From assembly GCF_900115805.1 (NCBI RefSeq), contig NZ_FOXU01000007.1:141418-205417 (forward strand): DNA of 64,000 nucleotides, read 5' to 3'. The notes beneath the pieces are model-generated. The model was not told the DNA's origin. It did not search any database and saw only the letters and a program-made list of their open reading frames with translations. A program made the position numbers and the translations under genes. This stretch comes from Psychrobacillus psychrotolerans. GTDB taxonomy: Bacteria > Bacillota > Bacilli > Bacillales_A > Planococcaceae. Positions 1 through 8,094 of the stretch are shown in pieces. Every line of letters begins with the position of its first letter. Position 1 is the first letter of the stretch.

Positions 1-43
1 ATCTATATTATCAACAGGAATTCAATTCCTTCTTGTTACACGT

Positions 44-208
44 TCACTTTCTTTTTTCTATACTATTGTTTACAACATTTGCTATATTGTGAATGGTATT
101 TTCGAGAGAGTCTATTTTATTTTCAAAGCGATGTAATAAATAAATAGTGACTACAATAGGAAATCCAAAGTTTCCAATTAATTGTACGATGTTTTCCTCC
201 CCAATCAT
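44..208 (-). CDS. YvrJ-family small membrane protein
   Basis: A 54-residue protein with one hydrophobic segment (about residues 8-25, around GNFGFPIVVTIYLLHRF) and then a charged amphipathic helix ending in KRK. The phrase NFGFPIVVTIYLL-RFE-KID is characteristic of the YvrJ family, small Bacillales membrane proteins of unknown role that resemble holin-like/BhlA peptides. The reading frame could start further upstream, but the ATG at 208 is preceded by an AAAGGGGGG ribosome site with good spacing, so that start is used. It is transcribed away from the RNPP-type regulator at 651, with a 442-bp AT-rich gap between them. Family call is fairly sure; function is unknown. Confidence 0.75.
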   Translation of the reverse strand: MIGEENIVQLIGNFGFPIVVTIYLLHRFENKIDSLENTIHNIANVVNNSIEKRK

Positions 209-650
209 GTGTACCCCCCTTTCCCTTTTATTTACCATTCCCAAACAATTGATATTCCCGTTGAGTAAAACCAATTAAAGTATAACTGTTGTATTGCTAA
301 AACTTACTTGTCCAAAAATAATTTTATCTCACGTTAGTCTTCTTCCTCCTTTTTATTAATATTTTATTTAATTATACTAAATTTTTGTTATATTTAGAAT
401 AATTAAAGGTTGGGAAACATTACCTGAGTTCTTCCCTTATTACTATATAACTCAACCTATTTTCCTATTTTAATGAAAATTTACTACTTCTAAATCAATT
501 CGGATAATTATTGTATCAATATTCTACAAATCTCTACAATATAATAAGTCTTTCTACAATTTAGTAGTCGTTTTTAGTCGAACGATTGAAAAAGGATATT
601 TAGATTATTTCAAGAATTAGTACATTACTAATTCATAAGGGGTGAAGAAA
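209..650. other. AT-rich intergenic region between divergent genes
   Basis: This 442-bp spacer separates the YvrJ-like gene from the RNPP regulator. It is very AT-rich. The right half holds the repeat/promoter cluster described separately at 511-567. An AGGAGG-like sequence on the - strand (345-350) is followed only by GTG-AGA-TAA, so it serves no gene that I can see. Nothing else recognisable was found. Confidence 0.5.
511..567 (+). promoter_or_regulatory. Candidate promoter with phased TCTACAA repeats
   Basis: Three copies of TCTACAA start at 523, 533 and 553, i.e. 10 and 20 bp apart, on one face of the helix. A plausible sigma-A promoter overlaps them: TTGTAT at 511-516 and TACAAT at 535-540 with an 18-bp spacer, so the second repeat covers the -10 box. 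The last repeat also forms CTAC-N6-GTAG (554-567). This is the layout expected of an operator; which protein binds is inferred, the adjacent HTH regulator being the obvious candidate. Confidence 0.45.
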
Positions 651-1955
651 ATGAGTAGTATAGGTCATATAATAAAATCAGAAAGAATAGACCAAAGTAT
701 GAAACAAACCACATTGGCCAAAGGAATCTGCTCTACATCCTATTTAAGTAAAATAGAAAATAGTTTAACGGTTCCAAGTGAAGAAGTAGTAAACTTATTA
801 CTCAAAAAACTAGATATAGAAATAGATCAAGTGTCCAGTGAAAAGGAAAATAAAGTGATTACATCCCTATCCGAATTATACAAAATAGGAGTTTTGAAGA
901 GAGATAAAAACTTTATAAGGGGAGCTTTACAGAAATACACCGACGAAAAACTACACTTTTTACAACTAAATAATTATTACAGTTATCAACTTTACCTCTT
1001 CCGTCTACTGTTAATACTAGATGAGAAGAAGGAAAACCTGCAGTCAATCTATAAGGCAATTGTACAAATAAAAGACGAGATAGACGAGAAAACAAAGTTT
1101 ATTCTTAATTTGAATTTGGGGATTTATAGTTATTTAGAGGGGAATTACCAAGCTGCATTAAGCCGGTTAGAGCTTTCATTAGGACACTTAAATAAAGGGA
1201 GTATTGAAGAATGGGAATTAGCTGATTTCTATAATGTACTTAGTTTAACGTACTCAAAATGTAATGAATTTTTTAATGCAATTAATTACGCTTCCAAATC
1301 ACTACTTTACTATAAAGATAATCTGTTATTCGAAAGAGCTATTGATAATTACATTGTTATAGGAATTGCCTATAAAAAAATGAGACAATTTCAAGAAGCG
1401 GAAAAGAACTATTATTTAGCGGCAAAGCTTGCGAAAGACTATAAATTGATTAACTATGAGGAGGTGATTTACCAAAACCTAGGGTCCTTATATGCCATTC
1501 AAGGGTGTCCTGAAAAAGCAATAGAGTTTTATAAGCTTAGTTTAAAAATTAAAGAAGAAGACTGTAATGCGGAAGGATACTTACTAACAACTTTATCTAT
1601 TATAAAAGAGTATTCCAAGCAATCTGACCATCAACAGGTTCTGCAATGGTGTCAAAAAGGATTAATAAAAATTGCTCAAGAAAAATCATCTACAAAAAAT
1701 TACTTTGCTTATTTTTACCACCTTGAAATTTATAGTCATTACCTTAACCAAACGGAAGAACTTGAAATGGTATTAACAGAAGCTATAAGTTATTTTGAAA
1801 ACGAACAAGATGGACGACATGTTCAAAAGTATTCTATATTATTGGCAGATTACCTTTTTAAACATCACAAGTTTAAAGCAGCAAGTATATATTATCAAAA
1901 AGCAAATCAGGTTTTGTTTAAACAAAAATTTATTAATAATTGGGAGGATTTATAA
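651..1955 (+). CDS. RNPP-type peptide-responsive transcriptional regulator (HTH-XRE + TPR)
   Basis: A 434-residue protein. Residues about 5-60 form an XRE-type helix-turn-helix (QTTLAKGICSTSYLSKIEN is the recognition region). The rest is helical TPR-like repeats, seen in segments such as DFYNVLSLTYSKCNEFFNA, NYIVIGIAYKKMRQFQEAEK and YQNLGSLYAIQGCPEKAIEF. This HTH-plus-TPR layout is that of PlcR/NprR/AimR-like regulators, in which the TPR domain binds a short imported signal peptide. A GTG nine bases upstream is possible, but ATG 651 has the AAGGGGTGA site at the right distance. A secreted-peptide gene begins one base after the stop, which strongly supports a peptide-receptor role. Target genes are unknown; autoregulation is suggested by the repeats upstream. 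Confidence 0.85.
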   Translation: MSSIGHIIKSERIDQSMKQTTLAKGICSTSYLSKIENSLTVPSEEVVNLLLKKLDIEIDQVSSEKENKVITSLSELYKIGVLKRDKNFIRGALQKYTDEKLHFLQLNNYYSYQLYLFRLLLILDEKKENLQSIYKAIVQIKDEIDEKTKFILNLNLGIYSYLEGNYQAALSRLELSLGHLNKGSIEEWELADFYNVLSLTYSKCNEFFNAINYASKSLLYYKDNLLFERAIDNYIVIGIAYKKMRQFQEAEKNYYLAAKLAKDYKLINYEEVIYQNLGSLYAIQGCPEKAIEFYKLSLKIKEEDCNAEGYLLTTLSIIKEYSKQSDHQQVLQWCQKGLIKIAQEKSSTKNYFAYFYHLEIYSHYLNQTEELEMVLTEAISYFENEQDGRHVQKYSILLADYLFKHHKFKAASIYYQKANQVLFKQKFINNWEDL

Positions 1956-1956
1956 A

Positions 1957-2088
1957 ATGAAAAAGAAGATTGTATTGCTAACCTTATCAAGTATTGTCGT
2001 CCTAGCTCTAAGCTTTACAACGAACATAAAACATATTAGCGAAGACGAAACTCCAAGACCGACATCTATAGACAATTCGTTTATTTAA
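1957..2088 (+). CDS. Putative signalling propeptide (Phr/PapR-like)
   Basis: A 43-residue product too short for most gene callers. It starts MKKK, has a hydrophobic stretch (VLLTLSSIVVLALSF) typical of a Sec signal peptide, and ends in a hydrophilic tail ISEDETPRPTSIDNSFI. The ATG follows the regulator's stop by one base and has a GGGAGGA ribosome site inside the end of the regulator gene, so the two are translationally linked. Size, signal peptide and position match propeptides of RNPP systems (PapR, NprX, Phr), whose mature 5-8-residue signal comes from the C-terminal part. SIDNSFI, or a fragment of it, is the candidate signal; the exact mature form cannot be read from sequence. Confidence 0.75.
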   Translation: MKKKIVLLTLSSIVVLALSFTTNIKHISEDETPRPTSIDNSFI

Positions 2089-2184
2089 AAAACTCAACAT
2101 TTGAAACACAGTTTCAAGTTAAATCTTTAACGAAGCACACCATTCATTACTAAAATTTATCGTAGAGCTTTTCTGAGACTACAA

Positions 2185-2222
2185 CAAAAAAACGGTCATC
2201 CAATTGGATAACCGTTTTTTTG
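2185..2222. terminator. Bidirectional rho-independent terminator
   Basis: AACGGT and ACCGTT flank an inner ATCC/GGAT stem with an AATT loop. An A-run on the left and T-run on the right let it serve both the regulator/peptide operon (+) and the symporter gene (-), which converge here. Confidence 0.8.
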
Positions 2223-2262
2223 TTATGTTTCTAGAATATAGTGACCTTTTTCTATAAAGATG

Positions 2263-3543
2263 TTACACCGTTTTCTTTAAAGAAAGATAATACGCTTCTT
2301 CTTTTTCTTGATCGAATCGGCCTTCCCACTTAGCCATAACGATCGTAGCTAGCGCATTTCCTACAACATTTACAACTGTACGAGCCATGTCTAGAAGACG
2401 GTCAATTCCGGCGATGAAGGCTAGACCTTCAAGTGGGATACCAACTGTTCCTAAAGTTGCCAGTAACACAACAAACGAAACCCCTGGAACTCCCGCAATA
2501 CCTTTAGAAGTGACCATTAGAACTAGTACTAATGTAATTTGTTGAGAAATACTTAAGTCAATATTATACATCTGAGCTATAAAGATTGCCGCAATTGCTT
2601 GATACAACGTAGAACCATCCAAGTTAAACGAATATCCTGTTGGCACTACAAACGATACGATATCTTTTGGTGCTCCGAATTTCTCCATCTTCTCCATTAC
2701 TTTTGGTAAAACTGTTTCTGAACTTGACGTTGAATACGCTAAAAGAAGTTCATCCTTTAGTACTTTTAGTAGATGGAATATATTGATTCCAACAAATTTC
2801 GCTATACCTCCAAGTACAATGATTATAAAGAATATCATTGTGGCGTACACAAGAATCATTAGTTTACCCAGCGGCAACAAGGATTCGAGACCAAATTTAG
2901 AAACTGTTACTCCGATTAAAGCAAAAACGCCAAAAGGAGCAAATTTCATAATAAGATTTGTGACCCAGAACATCGCATCTGCTGTACCCTGGAAGAAAGC
3001 TAAAACAGGCTTTCCTTTTTCACCGATTGCCGCAATACCTAGCCCAAATAATACCGAAAAGAAAATAATTGGAAGCATTTCTCCTGCCGCCATCGCTTGC
3101 ACGATATTATCAGGAACTATTCCTACAATTATATCTAATATCCCATGGTCCTCTTTTTGGACTTGCTCTGTTGTTTGAACATATTGATCGATATCACCTT
3201 TAGCAAGGCTTGACATATCTATCCCTTCACCAGGTTGGAAAATGTTTGCTGCAAATAATCCAATGATAATAGCAAAGGTTGTTACAAGCTCAAAGTAAAT
3301 TAGTGTTTTCCCACCCAATTTACCTAATTGTTTGATATCACCAGTTCCCGCAACACCTAAGATTAAAGTTGAAACAATGATAGGAACAACTATCATTTTA
3401 ATCATATTGATAAACATGGTTCCTATTGGCTGCAAGTACTTTTCTACTGAAGGATTTCCAAAGAAAACTGCACCCACAATAATCCCTAGGATTAGACCTA
3501 CTAATATTTGATATGCTAATGTAAACTTGAATTTCTTTTTCAT
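2263..3543 (-). CDS. Dicarboxylate/amino-acid:cation symporter (DAACS family)
   Basis: A 426-residue multi-span membrane protein of the glutamate/aspartate/C4-dicarboxylate symporter family (GltT/GltP/DctP type). Family marks are all visible: the serine-rich AYSTSSSETVLP hairpin, the bacterial NLDGS version of the NMDGT unwound segment in TM7, GIAGVPGVSF in hairpin 2, and D-x-x-R-T-x-x-N-V in TM8, which binds the acidic amino acid. It imports glutamate, aspartate or C4-dicarboxylates with H+ or Na+; the exact substrate is not decidable here. The ATG has a strong GGAGGG site. A cre-like box lies 20 bp upstream, and a GlnKL-like two-component system is directly upstream on the same strand and probably controls it. 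Confidence 0.88.
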   Translation of the reverse strand: MKKKFKFTLAYQILVGLILGIIVGAVFFGNPSVEKYLQPIGTMFINMIKMIVVPIIVSTLILGVAGTGDIKQLGKLGGKTLIYFELVTTFAIIIGLFAANIFQPGEGIDMSSLAKGDIDQYVQTTEQVQKEDHGILDIIVGIVPDNIVQAMAAGEMLPIIFFSVLFGLGIAAIGEKGKPVLAFFQGTADAMFWVTNLIMKFAPFGVFALIGVTVSKFGLESLLPLGKLMILVYATMIFFIIIVLGGIAKFVGINIFHLLKVLKDELLLAYSTSSSETVLPKVMEKMEKFGAPKDIVSFVVPTGYSFNLDGSTLYQAIAAIFIAQMYNIDLSISQQITLVLVLMVTSKGIAGVPGVSFVVLLATLGTVGIPLEGLAFIAGIDRLLDMARTVVNVVGNALATIVMAKWEGRFDQEKEEAYYLSLKKTV

Positions 3544-3563
3544 ATTATGCTATCCCTCCTAGT

Positions 3564-3577
3564 TGTAAGCGCTTTCC
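3564..3577 (-). promoter_or_regulatory. Candidate cre (CcpA) site
   Basis: On the - strand this reads GGAAAGCGCTTACA, one base away from the TGAAAGCG-N2-WWCA catabolite-response consensus. It sits just upstream of the symporter start, a sensible position for carbon catabolite repression of an acid/amino-acid transporter. Confidence 0.55.
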
Positions 3578-3664
3578 ATATATAAATTAGCTTAAAACTA
3601 TTTTAAAGATAACTTATCAAATCCTACAAAATCCTACATTATACTTCCCCGAACGAAGAGTCTT

Positions 3665-4549
3665 CTAAATTTGCTTATAACTTTCCAATACTTCGACGTA
3701 TAACATTTGAAGAAATTTTTTAATATTAATCTTTATTTTGGAAGAGTTAAAGCGGTTCTCTCCTACCTCAATCATCAACCTTCGAACTTCTTGGAATTCA
3801 AAGTATCGGGGTGCATAATGCTCAAATTCTCTACTTGTATAGTCGATTGAACCAATTGTAGCCATATGCTGGATTGCTGCTAATATAGTTCTTCGGAGCC
3901 GCTGCTCAATTGCTTTCATTTCCTTTTTTATATCTTCTGCATTCCGTCTTCTCGCAAGAGACTCATAAATATCGATTAATGCTGGAAAAACATTCGACTC
4001 ATTGTTTCCGTGCACTAACATTTCTATAATCTCTTTCAGGTCATTGCTGCCTACCTCACTCATTATCCCCATATCACCAAGCTTAATACTGACCAATTCT
4101 CCCACATTTACCTTTTTTAGAGCGGGCATAATTGTATTGAAGCTTGCTAAAGATTCTTTTATCGTTAAAAGCGAATTCCGTAATCGTTTTTGTTCTGCAT
4201 TTTTCTGCAATATACTTTGAACCTCTACCCTATTAATTGGTTTATGTATAAAAAATTCAATTCCTTTTTTATAAGCTTCTCCTACCATTTCTTTATTAAC
4301 AATTTGAGAAATCATGATAAATTGACCTTCAAATCCTCTATTTTTCAATTTTTCAATTGTTTCAATGCCATCTAGATCTGGCATGAGAAAGTCAATCAGC
4401 ACTACATCTGGAAGTGTAGCAAGTATTGGAACTAAGCTTTTTTCACCATTTTCTGCTTCTCCAATTACTAATCCTAACTCGTCATCTGTTATGATTTTTC
4501 TTAGCATCATTCTACTTGCTGAATCATCATCTACAATATAGTAACGCAA
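3665..4549 (-). CDS. glnL: GlnL/YcbB-type response regulator
   Basis: A 294-residue response regulator. The N-terminal receiver has the acidic pair (IVDDD), the phospho-acceptor Asp53 in VLIDFLMPD and the conserved Lys in IHKPI. The C-terminal half, with the segments RRTILAAIQHMATIGSIDYTS and FNSSKIKINIKKFLQMLYVEVLES, is the YcbB-type DNA-binding domain of B. subtilis GlnL. Start: a GTG at 4561 lacks a ribosome site, whereas a TTG at 4549 is eight bases after AAGGTGGG and gives the family-like start (L/M)RYYIVDDD. It lies four bases after the kinase gene, in one operon. In B. subtilis GlnL controls glutamine uptake and use; here a DAACS symporter is the likely target. Confidence 0.82.
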   Translation of the reverse strand: MRYYIVDDDSASRMMLRKIITDDELGLVIGEAENGEKSLVPILATLPDVVLIDFLMPDLDGIETIEKLKNRGFEGQFIMISQIVNKEMVGEAYKKGIEFFIHKPINRVEVQSILQKNAEQKRLRNSLLTIKESLASFNTIMPALKKVNVGELVSIKLGDMGIMSEVGSNDLKEIIEMLVHGNNESNVFPALIDIYESLARRRNAEDIKKEMKAIEQRLRRTILAAIQHMATIGSIDYTSREFEHYAPRYFEFQEVRRLMIEVGENRFNSSKIKINIKKFLQMLYVEVLESYKQI

Positions 4550-4553
4550 TATT

Positions 4554-5819
4554 TTACCCACCTTTTCTTATGTTTTCTGTTGGGATATTTACCTTAAAGG
4601 TAGTACCTTTATCAAAAGATTCAATTTGTACTTGGCCTTCCAGGGTTGTAATAATTTCTTTGACGTGGGATAGACCAATACCTGTTGCCGCTACTCCTGA
4701 ATCATTAAATTTGGTAGTATAGCCTGGTTCAAATACAATGCCATGATCTTCTTTGGAGATACCTCCTCCAGTATCTTTGATAATAAACCACGTTAATTCT
4801 GACTCTTCACAAACCTCTATGCTAATTTTGCCTGTAGTTGATATAGCTTCTACTGCATTAGCACATATATTATTCAATAGTGCCAGCAATGGAATTTGTT
4901 GCTCTGTGTCATAATCGACTAAAATAGTAGAGTGAATGACAATTTCTTTATTAAGTAATTCACTGTATTTTTCGTTCCCTTGGATAACAAGCTGTACAAC
5001 TTCTGAGAGCGTGTAATGTTTGTTCCTTTCAACTGTTGTGATCTTTTGCAATCCCGCTAAAATCCGTTGAGAGTCCTTTTTTACCTCATGTATTTCTTGA
5101 GCAATTTTCAAAGCTTGGGTACTTAAAGCAAGATGATCCTGGCTCTTTAATTTGCGGTATAAATCATGGCTAGAAGCAGTAATTTTCTCTATATGATTCA
5201 TCGATTTTTGTAGATAAAGTGTTTCTGCATATAAGTTTGAACCAACCTTTAACATTTCTTGTATCCGCTTATTTTGCTCCATTATAATAATTGAGCTATA
5301 TAAGCCTACTACAAAATAACTTCGAAAAATGGCTACCAATGCTAATAGTACCCATTCTTGAACCTCCAGATGCATATTGCTCCATAATAAATATCGAACA
5401 ATATGCTCCACACTATTAGCTATAAACTCCAAAACTGTGGCAAACGCTCCTAGAAGCAGAGGCGCCTTTTTAAACCGCTCTATGCGTATAACACTAAACC
5501 CAGTTGCAAAAAGCAAATAAAATAAAAAAGCGGGTATATGATCTACTAATATTAGCCCAAAAGCCTCATCAGTAAATATCATATCCTCCCCAATTCGCAC
5601 AAGAACAACCGTAACTCCTGTTAAAAAACCCGTGAATATTAAAGACGTCGGTTGAAATATTAACAGAAGAAAGAAAAAAGCAGCACTTCCTAATCCAAAA
5701 CGGAAATCCTCCCCATTAAAAGGAATCACTTTAAATTCGCTAGCTATTACAGTTATTAATATCGTTAAAATTAGTACACTCCATTTATTAGCGACTAATT
5801 GGTGTCGTTTAAAAACCAT
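4554..5819 (-). CDS. glnK: GlnK-type membrane sensor histidine kinase
   Basis: A 421-residue sensor kinase. Residues about 12-180 form five or six membrane spans with very short loops, so there is no extracellular sensor domain. A linker helix follows, then the phospho-acceptor His243 in QEIHEVKKDSQRIL and a HATPase domain with an N box (NNICANAVEA), DTGGGIS and GIGLSHVKEI. The arrangement matches GlnK, partner of GlnL in B. subtilis. ATG with a TAGGAGAG site. It is the first gene of the kinase-regulator pair and stops four bases before the regulator start. The stimulus (glutamine, glutamate or another acid) is not evident. Confidence 0.82.
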   Translation of the reverse strand: MVFKRHQLVANKWSVLILTILITVIASEFKVIPFNGEDFRFGLGSAAFFFLLLIFQPTSLIFTGFLTGVTVVLVRIGEDMIFTDEAFGLILVDHIPAFLFYLLFATGFSVIRIERFKKAPLLLGAFATVLEFIANSVEHIVRYLLWSNMHLEVQEWVLLALVAIFRSYFVVGLYSSIIIMEQNKRIQEMLKVGSNLYAETLYLQKSMNHIEKITASSHDLYRKLKSQDHLALSTQALKIAQEIHEVKKDSQRILAGLQKITTVERNKHYTLSEVVQLVIQGNEKYSELLNKEIVIHSTILVDYDTEQQIPLLALLNNICANAVEAISTTGKISIEVCEESELTWFIIKDTGGGISKEDHGIVFEPGYTTKFNDSGVAATGIGLSHVKEIITTLEGQVQIESFDKGTTFKVNIPTENIRKGG

Positions 5820-5956
5820 AAAACTCTCCTATATGGATATATTTATTAGATATAAGTATAGCATTTCCAACGAAAATTTAGACAAAAGTACAATCATCCC
5901 ATTGTATTATATATACATTTAAAACCCGCTATTATATAGTGAATTTAGGTGATGAC

Positions 5957-6718
5957 ATGAAAATGAAAATGTACGTTAATAATGACAAGATAATTGCAGG
6001 AATGACTTTGAAAAATACTACAGAACTAGAACAAGGAAACATGGCTCTACATATTTGTGTAAATCCGGAGGACATCCTTGAAAACCGAAAAAAACTAGCG
6101 ACTTCTCTTTCTAGTGAAATGGACAATTTCGTTTGCGCCAATCAAACGCATAGTGCCAACTTTCATCGAGTAACGATTGAAGATAAAGGTCGTGGAGCTA
6201 GAACAAAGGATACCGCCATACCTGACACGGATGCTTTGTATACTTTTGAGTCAAATATTATTTTAACCAGTTTCTCCGCTGATTGTGTTCCCGTCATCTT
6301 TTACAACAAAGTGAATGGTCTTATTGGTGTTATTCATTCGGGCTGGCAAGGGACGATTAAGGAAGTGACCCTAAAGCTGTTTAGACACTTAAAAAAGGTA
6401 GAAAACTGTAACCCAAGTGACTTCCAGGTACAAATAGGTGCTGCCCTGAGCCAAGAGAAGTTCGAAGTAGATCTAGATGTCTATAAAAAGTTTAATAACT
6501 TAGGCTATGCTAAAGACTTTATATATTTTAAGAGTTCAACTAACAAGTATCATATCGACAACCAGTTAACGGTGAAAAAACAGTGCGAGCTCGCCGGAAT
6601 TCCTACAGACCATATTACAATTGATCCAACCTGTACGTTCATAAGTCCAGATGGATTCTCTTATAGAGAGGATCGACAATCAGGTCGGCATTTAAGTTTT
6701 ATTATGAAAAAAGATTAA
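5957..6718 (+). CDS. PgeF/YlmD-type Cu-oxidase-4 family protein (purine nucleoside phosphorylase / peptidoglycan editing factor)
   Basis: A 253-residue cytoplasmic enzyme of the YfiH/YlmD/LACC1 family. The zinc-site residues are visible: His65 in NQTHSANF, Cys110 in SADCVPV and His127 in GVIHSGWQGT. Family members act as purine nucleoside phosphorylase/adenosine deaminase, and in E. coli as a factor correcting peptidoglycan precursors. Three ATGs (5957, 5963, 5969) follow AGGTGA; 5957 is used but 5963 has better spacing, and a GTG at 5939 is less likely. It is a single-gene unit with its own terminator, head-on to replication. B. subtilis ylmD sits in another context, so this may be a second copy. 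Confidence 0.85.
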   Translation: MKMKMYVNNDKIIAGMTLKNTTELEQGNMALHICVNPEDILENRKKLATSLSSEMDNFVCANQTHSANFHRVTIEDKGRGARTKDTAIPDTDALYTFESNIILTSFSADCVPVIFYNKVNGLIGVIHSGWQGTIKEVTLKLFRHLKKVENCNPSDFQVQIGAALSQEKFEVDLDVYKKFNNLGYAKDFIYFKSSTNKYHIDNQLTVKKQCELAGIPTDHITIDPTCTFISPDGFSYREDRQSGRHLSFIMKKD

Positions 6719-6724
6719 CCTCCC

Positions 6725-6753
6725 AAAAGCACATCGACTTCGATGTGCTTTTT
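6725..6753 (+). terminator. Rho-independent terminator
   Basis: A ten-base inverted repeat, AGCACATCGA / TCGATGTGCT, followed by a run of T, directly after the PgeF-family gene. Confidence 0.9.
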
Positions 6754-6829
6754 ACTTATTGCACTCTCACTAATTTTGAGTTATTTTCATATACTTTTAT
6801 GATTGGTTTTTTTAAAAAGGAGGAACGAC

Positions 6830-8020
6830 ATGGACGTATACGTTAGATCTGGGGACTCACTTTGGTATTATAGTCAATTATTCAAGGTTCCTTTTCGGCT
6901 TATTATTGACTCTAATCGGAATATCGACCCACAAACACTATCAATAGGTGCGCGTATTCAAATCCCAGGATATGTTACTACTTCTTACCAAATTAAATCG
7001 GGGGATTCACTGTGGTCTATTGCTAGTAGCAGAAATCTTCCACTGGATACACTTTTTCTTGTTAATCCTACACTTAATCCAGCGTTTTTAAGAATCGGAC
7101 AGACAATTAACATTCCCATTAGAGTGACATGGAGAATAGTGAATGGAAAACAGAATTATGATTATAGCACATTGATGAATGATATGAGACAACTACAAAC
7201 TGTTTACCCGTTTTTAAGGATATCTTCTATCGGTAATTCAGTGGAGGGGCGGGAAATACCTGAAGTATTAATAGGAGATGGAGAAAAAAGAGTTCATTAT
7301 AATGCTTCCTTCCATGCAAATGAATGGATTACAACTCCCATCATATTAACCTTTTTAAACGATTACGCACTGTCTCTTACTAACCAAACTCCTATTCGAG
7401 GGCTCAATACGCTTCCACTATACTCACAAGCCTCTCTGTCTATAGTTCCCATGGTTAATCCCGATGGTGTGGATCTTGTACTAAATGGTCTACCAGAAGA
7501 AAGTCCATGGAGAGATAGAGTAATTGAATGGAATAATGGTAGCTCTGATTTTTCAGGATGGAAAGCAAATATTCGAGGAGTCGATCTGAATGATCAATTT
7601 CCTGCTGAATGGGAATTAGAACGTGCCCGTAATCCTCAGGTACCAGGTCCCAGAGATTACGGAGGGGAAAGCCCCTTGTCTGAACCCGAAGCAATTGCAA
7701 TGGCAGATTTGACTAGAAATAGTGATTTTGCAAGAGTACTTGCATTTCATACACAAGGAGAAGTTATCTATTGGGGATTTGAAAACCTCGAGCCACCCGA
7801 GTCTGAAGCAATGGTCACAGAATTTAGTAGAGTCAGTGGCTACGAGCCTGTGCAAACGATTGATAGCTATGCGGGCTATAAAGACTGGTTTATCCAGGAT
7901 TGGCGCAGACCAGGATTTACGGTTGAGCTTGGCACAGGTATAAATCCACTACCCCTCTCCCAATTTGATGAAATCTATGAAGAGGCATTAGGTATCTTCT
8001 TAGCGGGTCTGTATGTATAA
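6830..8020 (+). CDS. LysM-M14 gamma-D-glutamyl-L-diamino acid endopeptidase I
   Basis: A 396-residue cell-wall hydrolase. Two LysM peptidoglycan-binding repeats (residues about 2-45 and 51-96, each with SGDSLW) precede an M14 zinc carboxypeptidase domain. Zinc ligands His162 and Glu165 (FHANEW) and His307 (FHTQGE) and the catalytic Glu366 (FTVELGTG) are present. Length and layout match endopeptidase I of Lysinibacillus sphaericus and YqgT, which cut the gamma-D-Glu-diaminopimelate bond of muropeptides, often during sporulation or recycling. No signal peptide precedes the first LysM, as in those relatives. The start is ATG 6830, seven bases after AAGGAGG, rather than an upstream TTG. Confidence 0.88.
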   Translation: MDVYVRSGDSLWYYSQLFKVPFRLIIDSNRNIDPQTLSIGARIQIPGYVTTSYQIKSGDSLWSIASSRNLPLDTLFLVNPTLNPAFLRIGQTINIPIRVTWRIVNGKQNYDYSTLMNDMRQLQTVYPFLRISSIGNSVEGREIPEVLIGDGEKRVHYNASFHANEWITTPIILTFLNDYALSLTNQTPIRGLNTLPLYSQASLSIVPMVNPDGVDLVLNGLPEESPWRDRVIEWNNGSSDFSGWKANIRGVDLNDQFPAEWELERARNPQVPGPRDYGGESPLSEPEAIAMADLTRNSDFARVLAFHTQGEVIYWGFENLEPPESEAMVTEFSRVSGYEPVQTIDSYAGYKDWFIQDWRRPGFTVELGTGINPLPLSQFDEIYEEALGIFLAGLYV

Positions 8021-8047
8021 AATAAATAGAATTGCATATATATTATC

Positions 8048-8085
8048 AGTCAGTCATCGTGATTATCATATCTCGACGACTGACT
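8048..8085. terminator. Hairpin between convergent genes
   Basis: AGTCAGTCATCG and CGACGACTGACT pair over 12 bp with one mismatch and a 14-base loop. It lies between the stops of two convergent genes, but neither side has a clear T-run, so terminator function is only probable. Confidence 0.5.
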
Positions 8086-8094
8086 ATATAGACT

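Noticed and set aside
324..350. AGGAGG on the - strand followed by GTG-AGA-TAA
   Set aside because: A two-codon frame is not a credible gene; probably a chance ribosome-site-like sequence in AT-rich DNA.
913..1095. 60-codon frame antisense to the RNPP regulator
   Set aside because: No ribosome site, no family features, fully inside a real gene on the other strand.
1795..1956. Longer version of the peptide gene starting inside the regulator
   Set aside because: The upstream starts lack a ribosome site and overlap the regulator; ATG 1957 has a clear site and gives a signal peptide right at the N-terminus.
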